A stretch of DNA of 64,000 nucleotides from Hansfordia pulvinata (lineage: Eukaryota > Ascomycota > Sordariomycetes > Xylariales). The number at the start of each line of letters is the position of its first letter. Positions within the stretch are counted from its first letter, which is position 1. Of this stretch, positions 1 through 9,423 are shown piece by piece. Under the pieces are notes generated by a model. The model saw only the letters and a list, made by a program, of their open reading frames with translations. It had not been told where the DNA came from and did no database searches. The position numbers were made by a program, and so were the translations under genes. The stretch lies in NCBI GenBank assembly GCA_006538405.1, contig BJKQ01000023.1:124001-188000 (forward strand), in the 5' to 3' direction.

Positions 1-2
1 CC

Positions 3-209
3 TGCTGCGGGTCACGGAAAATGGTTCTCACCCTTCTTAAAGCAGAAGCGAAGGCCAACGCGTACGACATGGCGTACGACAGAGTTCTTCACGCGGCTGC
101 ATCAGGAGGACATGTGAAAATTGTGGAGTTGCTCCGAGAACGAGGCGCCAGCCCCAATGGTGCTGGTGCGCTCAAGGCGGCCCTGAGGAGTGGTCTGACA
201 GACACATAA
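3..209 (+). CDS. C-terminal end of an ankyrin-repeat protein (partial, runs in from the left edge)
   Basis: The frame is open from base 3, so the gene begins outside the window. It encodes about 68 residues and stops at TAA 207-209. The segment reading LHAAASGGHVKIVELLRERG is a standard ankyrin repeat (A-x-x-G-H-x-x-I-V-x-L-L-x-x-x-G-A), and the part before it, with MVLTLLKAEAKANA, looks like a weaker preceding repeat. Ankyrin repeats are protein-binding solenoids and in filamentous fungi often form the C-terminal sensor of STAND/NLR-like proteins, but the N-terminal effector is not visible, so the class of protein is unknown. An ATG at 21 is internal to the frame and is probably not the real start. 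The frame could also be a relic. Confidence 0.6.
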   Translation, partial: CCGSRKMVLTLLKAEAKANAYDMAYDRVLHAAASGGHVKIVELLRERGASPNGAGALKAALRSGLTDT

Positions 210-324
210 GCAGGCTCCTGTCTATAAACCAAACTCGAGAATCATTTTCTGGATCAGATGGTTTTATATTTGAGCAACGCAGACGTCACCACTTCTTCGC
301 AAACACACACTTTATAGATTATCC

Positions 325-350
325 GTGTGTGTGTTTGTGTGTGTTTGTGT
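325..350 (+). repeat. GT-rich microsatellite
   Basis: A run of GT dinucleotides interrupted twice by TTT lies in the intergenic stretch 210-678. Nothing else in that stretch is recognisable apart from the two CCAAT motifs listed separately. Confidence 0.8.
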
Positions 351-527
351 TTTTAACCGTGCTCCCTTGGAAGTTATTGGGACTTTATAAGAACATCTTC
401 AGCCACAGCTTGCAAGCTACCTGGTTTGTTGACTCAATCATTCCGCTGGCTACCCAGGCTAGTCTAGCCATAGTGGGTTAGACAAATGCACGCTAACATC
501 ACAGGTCAGAAGACTTATCTAAGCGGG

Positions 528-572
528 CCAATGGAGTGCGTGTTCTACATCATTCAGCTACGCTAAGCCAAT
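528..572 (+). promoter_or_regulatory. Two CCAAT motifs upstream of the kinase-like gene
   Basis: CCAAT occurs at 528-532 and again at 568-572 (as CCAATCA), 107-151 bases upstream of the chosen ATG at 679. In ascomycetes CCAAT is bound by the HAP/CBC complex. The position fits a promoter, but the motif is short and this is inference. Confidence 0.3.
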
Positions 573-678
573 CACGGACACATTGATCTCAAATTTCTGG
601 ACTGCTATCAAATGTAAACAACGCGACTTGCAACGCGTCATTACGCATTTCATCATTCAACTACCAACACCAGTCGCC

Positions 679-3075
679 ATGGACAATCGGGCAGATGAAC
701 TCCAGAGGCTCAAGCTACTTCTCGAGGAAGCGAGGCGCCAGCGAGAAGAATCGGATCGCCAGCGAGAGGAATCGGATCGCCAACGAGATGAAGAAAACCG
801 CCGACGACAAGAAGCAGATCGCCAGCGAGATGAAGAAACCCGCCGACGACAAGAAGCAGATCGCCAGCGAGATGAAGAAAATCGCCGACGACAAGAAGCA
901 GATCGCCAGCGAGATGAAGAAAATCGCCGACGACAAGAAGCAGAAAAGGCCGCTCAGTCATCACAACCACAATCGCTCCAAGATTTTCTCAAAGGCTCCC
1001 ATGAGCTGAGCCTCGCCATCAAAGTTGTCACTGAACCCTCTTCGACCACCCAGGGCGACACGACAAACCCAACAGGCCGAATCTACCCGCAGCAGATCGT
1101 TCGCTGGCAGTCCTTCCCCTCAGAGCAAGAAGCTATCTGGAACGTCCTGTCGACGGGGTCATCATTCCCCTCCGATCCCGTGTTTCCCTCCTCGACTCAG
1201 CTTGACTACGTCAAGACCCTTATTCGCCCTATCAGCAGCGAGCTCGGGCTCCGCGACTTCGAGCGTGACACAGTCGAGAATATCGTCCGCAAATTGTTTG
1301 ATGCCACATACAATGACAAGCACCTGCGATCGGAACTGGACTTGAACGGCACACTCTCGTTTGAAAGCCATACAAATTTGGGCGAGATTGACGAGTCTCT
1401 CACCAGCTCCATGGAAGCCATGTCCGTTGGCGCTCATCCTCGACACCCAGCTGCTCCGAGGATCAGGCGGAAGGCCCGGGGCAAGGGAAATCGCGCCGAC
1501 CAGTTTTGTATCTACGAAGATGCATTTGGTCAGAAGGTTCCTGCTGTGGCAATCGAATACAAACCACCCCACAAGTTGAGCCGCGACACCCTTGTCACTG
1601 GTCTCTTATCCAATATTCAACCCGAAAAGGACATCATCCACCAATCTGGCGAAGGCTTCGAGTTCACAGCGCGGAGGCTCTCGGCTGCCGTCATCACACA
1701 ACTGTTCTCATACATGATTGGCAAAGGTTTGCAGTACGGGTATGTGTGCACTGGGGAGGTCATTGTCTTTCTGCCCATCACCGACGACCCTGCCATCGTC
1801 GAATATTACATCTGCATCCCCAACGAGGATGTGGTAGACGACGATGATGCCAAGATCCACCGTACGGCTGTGTCTCAGGTTTTTGCCTTCGTTCTTCAGG
1901 CTATTCGTGCCGAGCCACCCCCAGCAGCGTGGCACGATGCGGCGGAAAAGTTTGGTATCTGGTCTGTCGAATACGACGACGTGCTCAAGGACATTCCGCT
2001 CAGTGAGCGCAAACCAGTGCAAGCTTCTCCTTACATTCCCTCGCGTTGGAAGGCCTTTTCTCGATCCCCAATCCGCACTCGATCCCGATGCAAGCCGCAT
2101 GGAGACGATTCACGGCAAAGGGACAGTGATGATGATGACGAAGGAAAACATTCATCGCCATCGCCATCGCCAACGCCGGGTCCACCTGCTCGTCTCGCGC
2201 AGAAAACTTCTCGTGTGTCACAGACTCGGGGTCATCGGAACAGTCAACGGCATACCGAGAGCGTCACCGGAAAAACTAGAGTTCATGACCGTCCTTATTG
2301 CTCCCAGGAATGTCTCTCTGGCCTTGCGCGTGGGGGCTCCATGGACAGGAGGTGTCCAAACCTGAGGGATCACAGGAAGAAACACCCCAAGCTATCCAGG
2401 TTCATCCAGCTCATTCGCGGCCAACTCGCCTATGATCGAGGTCGCAACGCGGATTGTGCTCCTCTTTATCTCTCCGGTGCTCTTGGGGCGCTCTTCAAAG
2501 TACGACTGTCTTCGCACGGTTACACCTTTGTCGCCAAGGGCATGGAGCGTCTCGACTTGGATCGTTTACAACATGAAGCACAGGTTTACGCTCGGCTTGA
2601 ACCCTTGCAAGGGCTATGTGTGCCAGTGCTTCTAGGGATGGTCGAACTGGTTTTGCCTTACTACTACGACCATGGCGTTTTTACCCATTTCATGCTTCTG
2701 AGCCATGGCGGGAGGCCTTTGTTCGACCGCACCAGCCAGGATGAGAAACAGACAATCCTGCGCAAGATTGATATTGCTTATCAAAAGATACACCGTCTCG
2801 GAGTGCTCCACCGCGATGCGGAAGCGCGGAACCTGCTTTACGACGAGCGACGAAGAGAAGTCATGGTGATCGATTTTGAGAGGTCTGCAATAAGTGATGT
2901 CGAGGAGTATGTACATAGGTACCGTGTGCCACTTGGAGAACTTGATGCGGAGCAAATCGTGCAGAGGAAGAACATTCTGGAAGGCCTCAAATCTGTTCAC
3001 AGACCCGGAAAACCAGATTGTTTTCAAGACGAGCTAAACAATGTCAGGCACGCGGTAGCTCGTATCTTGGGGTAG
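679..3075 (+). CDS. Coiled-coil protein with a fungal Cys motif and C-terminal kinase-like domain
   Basis: Encodes 798 residues from ATG 679, which sits in a good context (CGCCATGG). The frame extends upstream to about 583, but only with a TTG, so 679 is the likely start. Residues about 10-100 are an Arg/Glu-rich coiled coil containing a 14-residue tandem repeat. Around residues 535-565 is a Cys cluster (YCSQECLSGLARGG, then RRCPN) that I recall from a large fungal family often mislabelled as an FtsH-like metalloprotease; no HEXXH zinc-protease motif or AAA Walker motif is visible. From about 595 there is a protein-kinase-like fold: a candidate lysine in VAKG (about 617), the catalytic-loop-like LHRDAEARNLLYD (about 709-721) and IDFERS (about 731-736) where kinases have DFG. 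The HRD aspartate and the DF aspartate are kept, while the glycine is replaced, so activity is uncertain and a pseudokinase is possible. No intron is needed. The substrate is unknown and no partner gene is apparent nearby. Confidence 0.75.
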   Translation: MDNRADELQRLKLLLEEARRQREESDRQREESDRQRDEENRRRQEADRQRDEETRRRQEADRQRDEENRRRQEADRQRDEENRRRQEAEKAAQSSQPQSLQDFLKGSHELSLAIKVVTEPSSTTQGDTTNPTGRIYPQQIVRWQSFPSEQEAIWNVLSTGSSFPSDPVFPSSTQLDYVKTLIRPISSELGLRDFERDTVENIVRKLFDATYNDKHLRSELDLNGTLSFESHTNLGEIDESLTSSMEAMSVGAHPRHPAAPRIRRKARGKGNRADQFCIYEDAFGQKVPAVAIEYKPPHKLSRDTLVTGLLSNIQPEKDIIHQSGEGFEFTARRLSAAVITQLFSYMIGKGLQYGYVCTGEVIVFLPITDDPAIVEYYICIPNEDVVDDDDAKIHRTAVSQVFAFVLQAIRAEPPPAAWHDAAEKFGIWSVEYDDVLKDIPLSERKPVQASPYIPSRWKAFSRSPIRTRSRCKPHGDDSRQRDSDDDDEGKHSSPSPSPTPGPPARLAQKTSRVSQTRGHRNSQRHTESVTGKTRVHDRPYCSQECLSGLARGGSMDRRCPNLRDHRKKHPKLSRFIQLIRGQLAYDRGRNADCAPLYLSGALGALFKVRLSSHGYTFVAKGMERLDLDRLQHEAQVYARLEPLQGLCVPVLLGMVELVLPYYYDHGVFTHFMLLSHGGRPLFDRTSQDEKQTILRKIDIAYQKIHRLGVLHRDAEARNLLYDERRREVMVIDFERSAISDVEEYVHRYRVPLGELDAEQIVQRKNILEGLKSVHRPGKPDCFQDELNNVRHAVARILG
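786..948 (+). repeat. 42-bp in-frame tandem repeat (about 3.9 copies)
   Basis: Units begin at 786, 828, 870 and 912, the last one partial. Each encodes the 14-residue unit RQRDEENRRRQEAD with one or two substitutions. It lies inside the coiled coil of the kinase-like protein. Because the unit is 42 bp, all frames stay open and generate long shadow frames on both strands. Confidence 0.9.
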
Positions 3076-3625
3076 TCTTGTATGAATGATGAAACACTGG
3101 GCTCTGCCAGGATGTAGCCCTAGAGCTGGTCTTTGAACATGACTACAAAACTAATTCCAGCATAAACTTTGACCGTTCAGTTAAATGAAAACCCCGGCTT
3201 AAGTCTTAATGGCAATCGATGCATACTTTATGGAAAACCGACTCTTTGAGTATTTCATTGCCTTTCTGCTTTCGCATCACTCGCCTCCACAGGTCGCAGT
3301 GGGCGAGAAACTTAAGCTTGCTTGGTGAAAGCACGCCTCTGCACTGGGGGACAGAAGAAGAACCTCAGTCGTGCCATGTTTTAGCGAGCTTTCTGGGCTA
3401 TCTTAGCGCATCTGGAGCCTATTTAGCGATCCATGCGCGGACCCAGTAAATCTAATTCCTATTTTAATAACCTCTGAAACCGTCATACCAGCCGCGAAAA
3501 CTGGGTGCAACGCAGTCCCATCGCTTTACGGAGCATTCAAGTCAACTTGTGACTCAATGATGCAAATGATCGTGCCAGGTGAGATTTTTTCAGTGGTTGC
3601 GAGAATCTTCAAGTTCTATAGAGAG
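3076..3625. other. Intergenic stretch, nothing recognised
   Basis: Lies between the kinase-like gene and the broken left edge of the pogo element. I see no gene, RNA or repeat in it. A 76-codon frame at 3219-3449 resembles no family I know. Confidence 0.5.
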
Positions 3626-4950
3626 ATCTGATCCTTCTCCAGGGTGCTAAATAAGCTCAGCTGGCCATGAAGTTCATTTCTCTTCTTCGGAGTCGACCGA
3701 GACACTGCTGATGTTTCTGCCATCCACTTTTCGCTTCTATGTCCATCAGGGAGCTCGGTACATACCTGATCTGCCTGTTCTGCGGGGGTTGACGTGCTAT
3801 TAAGCAGCAGTCGGCTCATGAGGGGCTTAGCCATACTGACAGGCCACAACCCAGTCCATTTCCAGCCACTTACAATGTTCTTGCTTGTCAGCGCCGCTTT
3901 CCTTGCGTTACTGTAGCATATAATGAAATTCCTTTTGCCTGTGACTGTGCTCGCATCCCATTCGCTGAGCAATCCAAGCTCCTTCTTATAGGCGGCCTTC
4001 AAAGGTCCGAAGACCGACTGGTCCAGAGGCTGGAGGACATGGGACGTGTGCGGCGGCAAGAAAAGCAGGTAGATATTGTTCTTCAAGCACAGATACATGA
4101 ATTCCGTCGTTTCATGGCTTCCGTGTCCATCCAGAATAAGCAATCTGACCTCTTGAGGGCTCGCGGGCTGGGTGGAAGGGATGAAGATCTCCTCCAGCCA
4201 TTTCACAGCGGTAGAATCCGAAGTCCACCCATTTTCCGTTGCCTCAAACCTCCAGGATGCATAGGGAGTGAGATCTAGAAAAAACTATTGCTGTTGTACC
4301 GTCTTTCCCTTGTATATCACAAGCGGAGGGAGTGACCTTCCGGTGGCGCAGATGCACTCGATAAGGGACGTCCAGGCACGCGATCCCGGCTGTTTCTTTA
4401 GAAGTGAGCAAGTCTCTGACGATCCTAGTACGAGCCCATTTGATCCTTGGCCCTCTAAGATGCCTGTCTCGTCCATGTTGTATCGGTTACTGGCCTTAAT
4501 AGCCTTGATCTCGGGAACAGCGAGGTGCCTGAACCATTGCCGAATAACATTAGTGGAGGCGCCATTAATACGTTGGAAATCGATTGCTCTGCTTCTCTGG
4601 ACCCTTACTGATGGATTCCTTTTGATAAAAGCCTGAACCCAGTTCCTTCCGAGGGGCTTGAGGTCCCCATGGATCCGCAAGATCCGCTCGGCGAAATTTT
4701 TAAGCTGTTGATGGGTTGGAGGCAGGCCAAGGGCGGCCTGGACCCGGATCCATTCAGCTAATTGACTCTCTTCTATCGGAGAAAGCCTCTGGAGCTCAGA
4801 GAAGGCCATATCTCTGGGCTGCTGGCCTTTCATGCGGTTCACCAGTGTCGATCGTGGTATGCCCCATTTGAATGCGGTTCTCTTGACACTCTGGCCATTT
4901 GTGACAGCCTCAAGAGCTTGAGAAATGTCTGACTCGGTGTATTGAGGCAT
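3616..4950 (-). pseudogene. Pogo-family DDE transposase, one nonsense codon and missing C-terminus
   Basis: The likely start is ATG 4950-4948 (MPQYTESDIS); the open frame runs further upstream only through non-coding element and flank. Residues 1-50 form a psq-type helix-turn-helix and about 55-125 a CENP-B/Tc5-type DNA-binding domain. The DDE_1 catalytic core shows D160 (NMDETG), D274 (LILDGHGSH) and D310 (LQPLDQSVFGPLK); 35 residues separate the last two, fitting DD35D. A single TAG at 4285-4287 interrupts the frame and the same frame continues directly beyond it. Related transposases carry Trp here, so TGG to TAG, a G-to-A change, explains it. After EKDQI the reading frame leaves the element and ends at 3616, so about 80 residues seen in the second copy are absent. 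It would bind the inverted repeats and insert at TA if whole. Confidence 0.85.
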
Positions 4951-5084
4951 ATCAGTCGGTGAACTATTTTGTCCAAATTTGGGAGTAATTGAAGCAGGAT
5001 TGAGAAAGTTGGAAAAAGTTGAAGCTGGATGGTTGTCCCGGGGATGAGGCAATTTTAGGGTGACCGAAAGTAGGTGTAGGACGT
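3626..5084 (-). mobile_element. Fot1/pogo-type transposon, copy 1, truncated at its left end
   Basis: The right terminus is intact: it reads outward to GTAGGTGTAGGACGT, followed by TA (5085-5086), the expected target dinucleotide. It corresponds to the terminal inverted repeat of the complete copy at 20804-22644. Similarity to that copy stops at about 3626, so roughly 0.4 kb carrying the left inverted repeat and the transposase C-terminus is missing and the element is immobile by itself. The sequence is less mutated than the second copy, suggesting that copy decayed more. Confidence 0.85.
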
Positions 5085-5435
5085 TACGCAAAATCTGCCC
5101 GGTACATTTCTTTAAATAGAGATGGGATTCTTATCCAGTTTTCATCTCAACGCACCTTCAACATTCGTCAACGATGCGCCTGCAGTAAAATAGAACACTT
5201 CTGGGCTGGGAATCCTAAATGATTTCGAGTTTTACTGACGAATGAAACAGCACAAAGACCTTGCTCGCGCTGTCTGAGCAGTGGGAAAGAAGGTTCATGT
5301 GTAGATGTTGCACAGAAGAGGCGAGGACGGCCCGGGTTAGGCCGCGATCAGAACTCGCGTCTCGAATCCATCCGAGATGGACAGCCCACTGGCCGATCGC
5401 AGGCTTATGGCCAAATCACACACAGTCCTCGACTC

Positions 5436-6086
5436 ATGTCTCTCTGTTACAACACATCCTTAGATGATATTTGTAGCCGAAGAAGTCCAAGCTGTGGAGT
5501 GAAAAAGCCTGGACCATTTCTGAAATCGAATAATACCGGCATCTATTCCTCCATTGCAATGTCAGCCCGCGCCGCGGAGGCTGCTGCCTTTCTGACAATG
5601 GGTATGAAAAATGTGATCGCCACTCCTCCGTTTGTCGACGAAATCGGATCACATCTAATTATTGGGCAAAGCCTGGTGGACCTCGTCGTCTCTAAAGATA
5701 AATGGCGCGTCGCAAGCCTCCAGAGATCAATGAATGACAAGCAAACACAAAAGGAGGCAATCTACCTGCCGCCGATGTTCGAACGACAGGACGCTCACAG
5801 GATCATTCAACGGCTCCCACCCACTTCTGAAGTCATTGGAAAGCTTCGCATGGATTTACAAGGTGTTATGACCTTTGACACACCAGACGGTCAGCGGCAA
5901 TGCCAAATCCGAGTTGGGTTGTGCAAAGAACGATCGATCTATTACATTGCCCTACTGCTATGTTCATCAGTCCGAGTCGCGCCGCCGGAGGCGGGTTATT
6001 TTTACCCTCAGTATCGACCGCCCCGATTTCAATTACCAGATGTTCCGCATTTATTGCCCTTGTCAGCCTCGTGCGATCAACTGTAA
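5436..6086 (+). CDS. Hypothetical ORF, 216 codons
   Basis: Opens with ATG 5436; a second in-frame ATG (MSARAAEAAAFLTMGMKNV) is the more protein-like start. I do not recognise the product. It has no signal peptide, obvious domain or repeat, and its C-terminal third (Pro- and Tyr-rich) overlaps a long Arg-rich frame in another register (5875-6372), so coding is not certain. It begins about 350 bases from the right end of the pogo element. Confidence 0.25.
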   Translation: MSLCYNTSLDDICSRRSPSCGVKKPGPFLKSNNTGIYSSIAMSARAAEAAAFLTMGMKNVIATPPFVDEIGSHLIIGQSLVDLVVSKDKWRVASLQRSMNDKQTQKEAIYLPPMFERQDAHRIIQRLPPTSEVIGKLRMDLQGVMTFDTPDGQRQCQIRVGLCKERSIYYIALLLCSSVRVAPPEAGYFYPQYRPPRFQLPDVPHLLPLSASCDQL

Positions 6087-7498
6087 CCCTGGCACTGGGA
6101 GCCCACGGGAGGAAGCCCCATTTTTCACACGTTTTCTCTGTCCTAGACGCCCTTTCCAGTCTCACCCGATTGTGGTTAGGATAGGGCCTGGGCATGATCA
6201 AGATGCGTCATATGGAATGCCACGGAGTGATTTTGACGACCCCGATCGCGCTCGATTCGCAGTTCAGTTGCCACCGATTCGTCATCATCAGCGTCTCGAC
6301 CTCATTAGACCTCCCGAACGAAGCGGCCGAGTCAATATTGGTCGACTTATTGAGAATCCCGGTTTGAGGTAATGCAATCAAGTCGACACACCCATTTGGA
6401 CACCCAATGATTGAATCGAGCTGGACCATGTTGTTGTTTAACCGAGTTCGATTTGTGCGTCACTCAGAACACTGAGCGGCCTTGCTTTCTCTTTTGGGTT
6501 ATTGGCAGGAAAACACTGTACACGATCCGTTCAGTCAGAAGCTCACTGAACATCGTATCTATCCAATGTTTGTTCACAACCACTATCTTCCAACATCATC
6601 GGTGCTTGTGATATGATTTTACAACAAATCTGTATCATCAGCATCTCTGTCCAGGCGCTTTGGGTTCAGCTTTCTTCAAGTCTCATTCAATCATTTTTCC
6701 TCCGATAGATAGTTATGGTGTCCTACTGTGTTCTTCATGCAATGATTGTAATGTATGTTTTCCCCGAGAGTGAACAATGTAAAAACTATGGGTAATGATT
6801 GGTGACGCCGGTGACTTGTTGGGACGTCAACCTGCAAAGGAGGCTTCATGACTTAATTCTCCCTAGCCAAATCTTCTCCTACTGCACAATATCTTCATAC
6901 TGCGAAGTTGAGCCCCCATCGTTCAGACAAAAGCTTCATTTCATAGCTTTTTGGTTATGAATCAATCTTCTTGATTTCACGACAAACAATCAACATCGAC
7001 ATGCATCAATCCGGGAAGACGCAATCAACAAGCCAAGGCGCCCGCTCCCATCTAGAGGATTGTCGGCGCAAGCAACTATTGTCACCAGTTGCATTTCATA
7101 CCTGATGGCCGTCTTGATCGGTATATTCCTTGGTTGCGGTTCCATCGAGAGCATTCTGCTTCTTGCCTTGGGTCATTTGTACAACAACAGTTCTTTCGGC
7201 AGTACAGCCTGGCTGTCGCGCAATCTTCTCAATGTACTGGAGTGACTGGCTTCCTGCTGGGTGCTACCTCAGTAGCATTGGGCTCATGCGCTCTATCATT
7301 CTTTCATCATTGGCTGGGCCTTATTGCATTAGTCATTTGGACGACCATTCACATTCAGGATATGTACGTTCTGGCTCATTCCACGCATTGGTTCTTTCCT
7401 GGTTGCGATTTTTGGTCCGCTGTGAGTTGTAGGTATAAACACTGCGGAGACAATTTACGCTGCTCGATCAGTGTCTTTGTTATGTTGACTTTTGGCTG

Positions 7499-7816
7499 AT
7501 GGCGATGTACATTCTACATGTTGGTATTCGAAGTTTCGATCCGCACGAGGAGACCCCCTTGAAAAATCTAATTGTAGTTTTGAAACCCTTATTGGGGCTC
7601 ATGATGTGCGAAGAAAGAACTTGCAGCCGGTGTAGAACATGGATGCCGGACGTTTACACTGCTACTAATACATTTACGAAAATTGATGTTTGCCGAGGGA
7701 GAGACATCCTTCTGGTTTCTGTTTGTCCTCAAAAAATTTGTTTAGTGTGTACTAGTTCGCCACGCTTCCATGTGTTTATAGGAGCGCTGCCTCAAGAAAC
7801 AGGGGCTTCGGTGTAA
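7499..7816 (+). CDS. Hypothetical ORF, 105 codons
   Basis: Starts at ATG 7499 and stops at 7816. It contains several cysteines, including MCEERTCSRCRTW, loosely like a metal-binding knot, but the spacing fits no family I can name. It directly follows the hydrophobic frames at 7080-7490 and could be a later exon or relic of the same locus. Confidence 0.15.
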   Translation: MAMYILHVGIRSFDPHEETPLKNLIVVLKPLLGLMMCEERTCSRCRTWMPDVYTATNTFTKIDVCRGRDILLVSVCPQKICLVCTSSPRFHVFIGALPQETGASV

Positions 7817-8256
7817 GCCCAAGGGGTAATCTGGGCGAATATTCAGTCAGGCAAGGTGTGGTGGACAATGGGATGAGTTTGTAGAACGACCAACGGGCAA
7901 GTGACCAGGAATGGCGGTGCCTGCCTCTTCGACGTCGGTCGATCATTCGGTCTACCCGAGTATGGCGAAGTGAATTTGGTGTACCTTTGCCGAACTGAAA
8001 AAGAAGGGCTACAATCAAATGCGATTTTATGCTACTCGCAGTAGGAACTGCACAATAGGTACATGCCTGTATTGTTTGAAGAGTAAGATGGTGCTACAGA
8101 AGCACAAAGCATGAGACATGAAGAATCAAAGTTAATGGCAAGCAAGCCTCAGTGGAGTGAACAGAAATTCTTTCAAAGCAAGGCGAAATCGATCATATCG
8201 TCAATAGAAGCGTGCAGCTCATCCTAATAGGCTGGACAAAATTGATAGTTTTCAAG

Positions 8257-8834
8257 CTAGACAGTTTCGTATTGATTTCTCCTAATAACACGATATGCGA
8301 GTAGATCGTAAAGCGACATCGGTCGAAGAGCGTCTGTAGCTTGTTCTCCAGATCTCTCTAATTTCTTCAACACCAAAAAGTCCCAATAGTCTTTCCTGTA
8401 TTGATAATCAATCCATGAAGATAGAATCATCGACGATAGAGTGCAAGAAATAAGAAACGTCCAACCACCATTTGAAGCAGACAACGTTTGGAATGTGAGT
8501 GTGAACTTGAGGACTTTACTCACTTGCCAAACCCAACGCACCTTGATGGCGCCGACGAAATATTCGGGCGAACGCTCGCAAGCATGCCACTGATGAGAAG
8601 CAACGTTTCTGGCCGTTGTGTTGGATGGCTCCACCCTCCACCATGTGGGAAGGGTGCACACTTCCGAACGCCTGCTAGGCCCATTGAGCAGGTGGTTTTG
8701 ATGTATCGATTCCGGTTTAGCTTCTAGGTCTCCATCAAGACCTCCACTCGGGCTACCTTTCACTGCACCATTCTCTTTGATTTTCTTGGCAGGCTTGCCT
8801 ACGCGGGGTATTATTGCAGCCTTGGCTCGGGGAC
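8257..8834 (-). pseudogene. Possible gene fragment of unknown function, N-terminus missing
   Basis: An open frame runs from about 8834 down to a stop at 8257 without an ATG in its first 70 codons, so its beginning is lost or lies on an unseen exon. The C-terminal part looks protein-like: a hydrophobic stretch (GGWTFLISCTLSSMILSSW) followed by a charged tail (KDYWDFLVLKKLERSGEQ, then RPMSLYDLLAYRVIRR). A perfect donor-like GTGAGT lies at 8523-8518, but splicing from there to the AG at 8396-8397 gives a less convincing tail. The missing end faces the broken edge of LINE copy A near 9024, so disruption by that element or a deletion is plausible. Function unknown. Confidence 0.25.
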
Positions 8835-9023
8835 CACATCAGGGGACCTTGATAGAGGACCATGCTCGCGGGCACTTCGGCGATGGGGCAATGCAAAAGC
8901 CGATCGTGACCGGCCTGCATAACGTCGCGCTAAGTTGCTGACAGACCTCTCAAACGTAAACGAACATCTAGCCGACACCTAGCGGGTTGCACTAGGTTAG
9001 GGTTTACTCGTAATCCCGTGCCC

Positions 9024-9423
9024 CTACCCACTGAGGGCTGTCGCCAGGCCTGTACGCACTCACAAAAGTGACGCCCCTCACCTTTACCTACGTGATGTCT
9101 CTCGTGGCGAACGAACGGAGCTGGGTTGCCTGTAGGTGTTTTCGCACGTAGATCAATGATCTCGGCCGAGTCGCGTCGCTCTCCCAGCAATCGACTGGTG
9201 AAAAGACATAGTATGCCGGATGTGTCTTGACTGCCATTCTCCTCCTGGGTGGCACCCCTACCCACGGTTCCTGCATCAGGATGACGTCCGCTTGCTCGGC
9301 TCCGTGATCGGCTAGGTTTAGGGCTAGCTCGGTGGGGTCAAGCAGGCCCTGACCGCCCGCCACGTTGACTGAATGGGCCACCAGGTGTCTGTTGCGTTTT
9401 TCCCTCAGGCGGGGATTTGTCAT
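9024..9423 (-). pseudogene. LINE ORF2 fragment (start of AP-type endonuclease)
   Basis: Starts at ATG 9423-9421 and matches the first 112 residues of the intact ORF2 of copy B closely, including the endonuclease glutamate motif VILMQEPWVG. A TAG at 9088-9090 replaces the Trp codon found in copy B (DITW), a G-to-A change on the coding strand; the same frame continues past it (VKVRGVTF) until similarity stops at about 9024. It cannot make a working protein. Confidence 0.8.

Larger units (their letters stand above)
5087..8256. other. About 3.2 kb without a recognised gene
   Basis: Composition is ordinary but no frame matches a family I know. The longest ATG-initiated frames are 5436-6086 and 7499-7816 on the plus strand, listed separately at low confidence. 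Between about 7080 and 7490 two overlapping plus frames are strongly hydrophobic (for example LLGATSVALGSCALSFFHHW), which could be a decayed membrane protein, but both lack a proper ATG. No inverted or direct terminal repeats were seen. Confidence 0.4.

Noticed and set aside
583..678. Longer N-terminus for the kinase-like protein
   Set aside because: The upstream extension starts at TTG, lacks an ATG, and the ATG at 679 has a strong context.
695..970. Lys-rich plus-strand frame and Val/Leu-rich minus-strand frames
   Set aside because: They are shadows of the 42-bp in-frame repeat, which keeps all frames open.
8980..9010. TTAGGG-like word suggesting a telomere relic
   Set aside because: Only one TTAGGG unit is present (GGTTAGGGTTTA); no tandem array.
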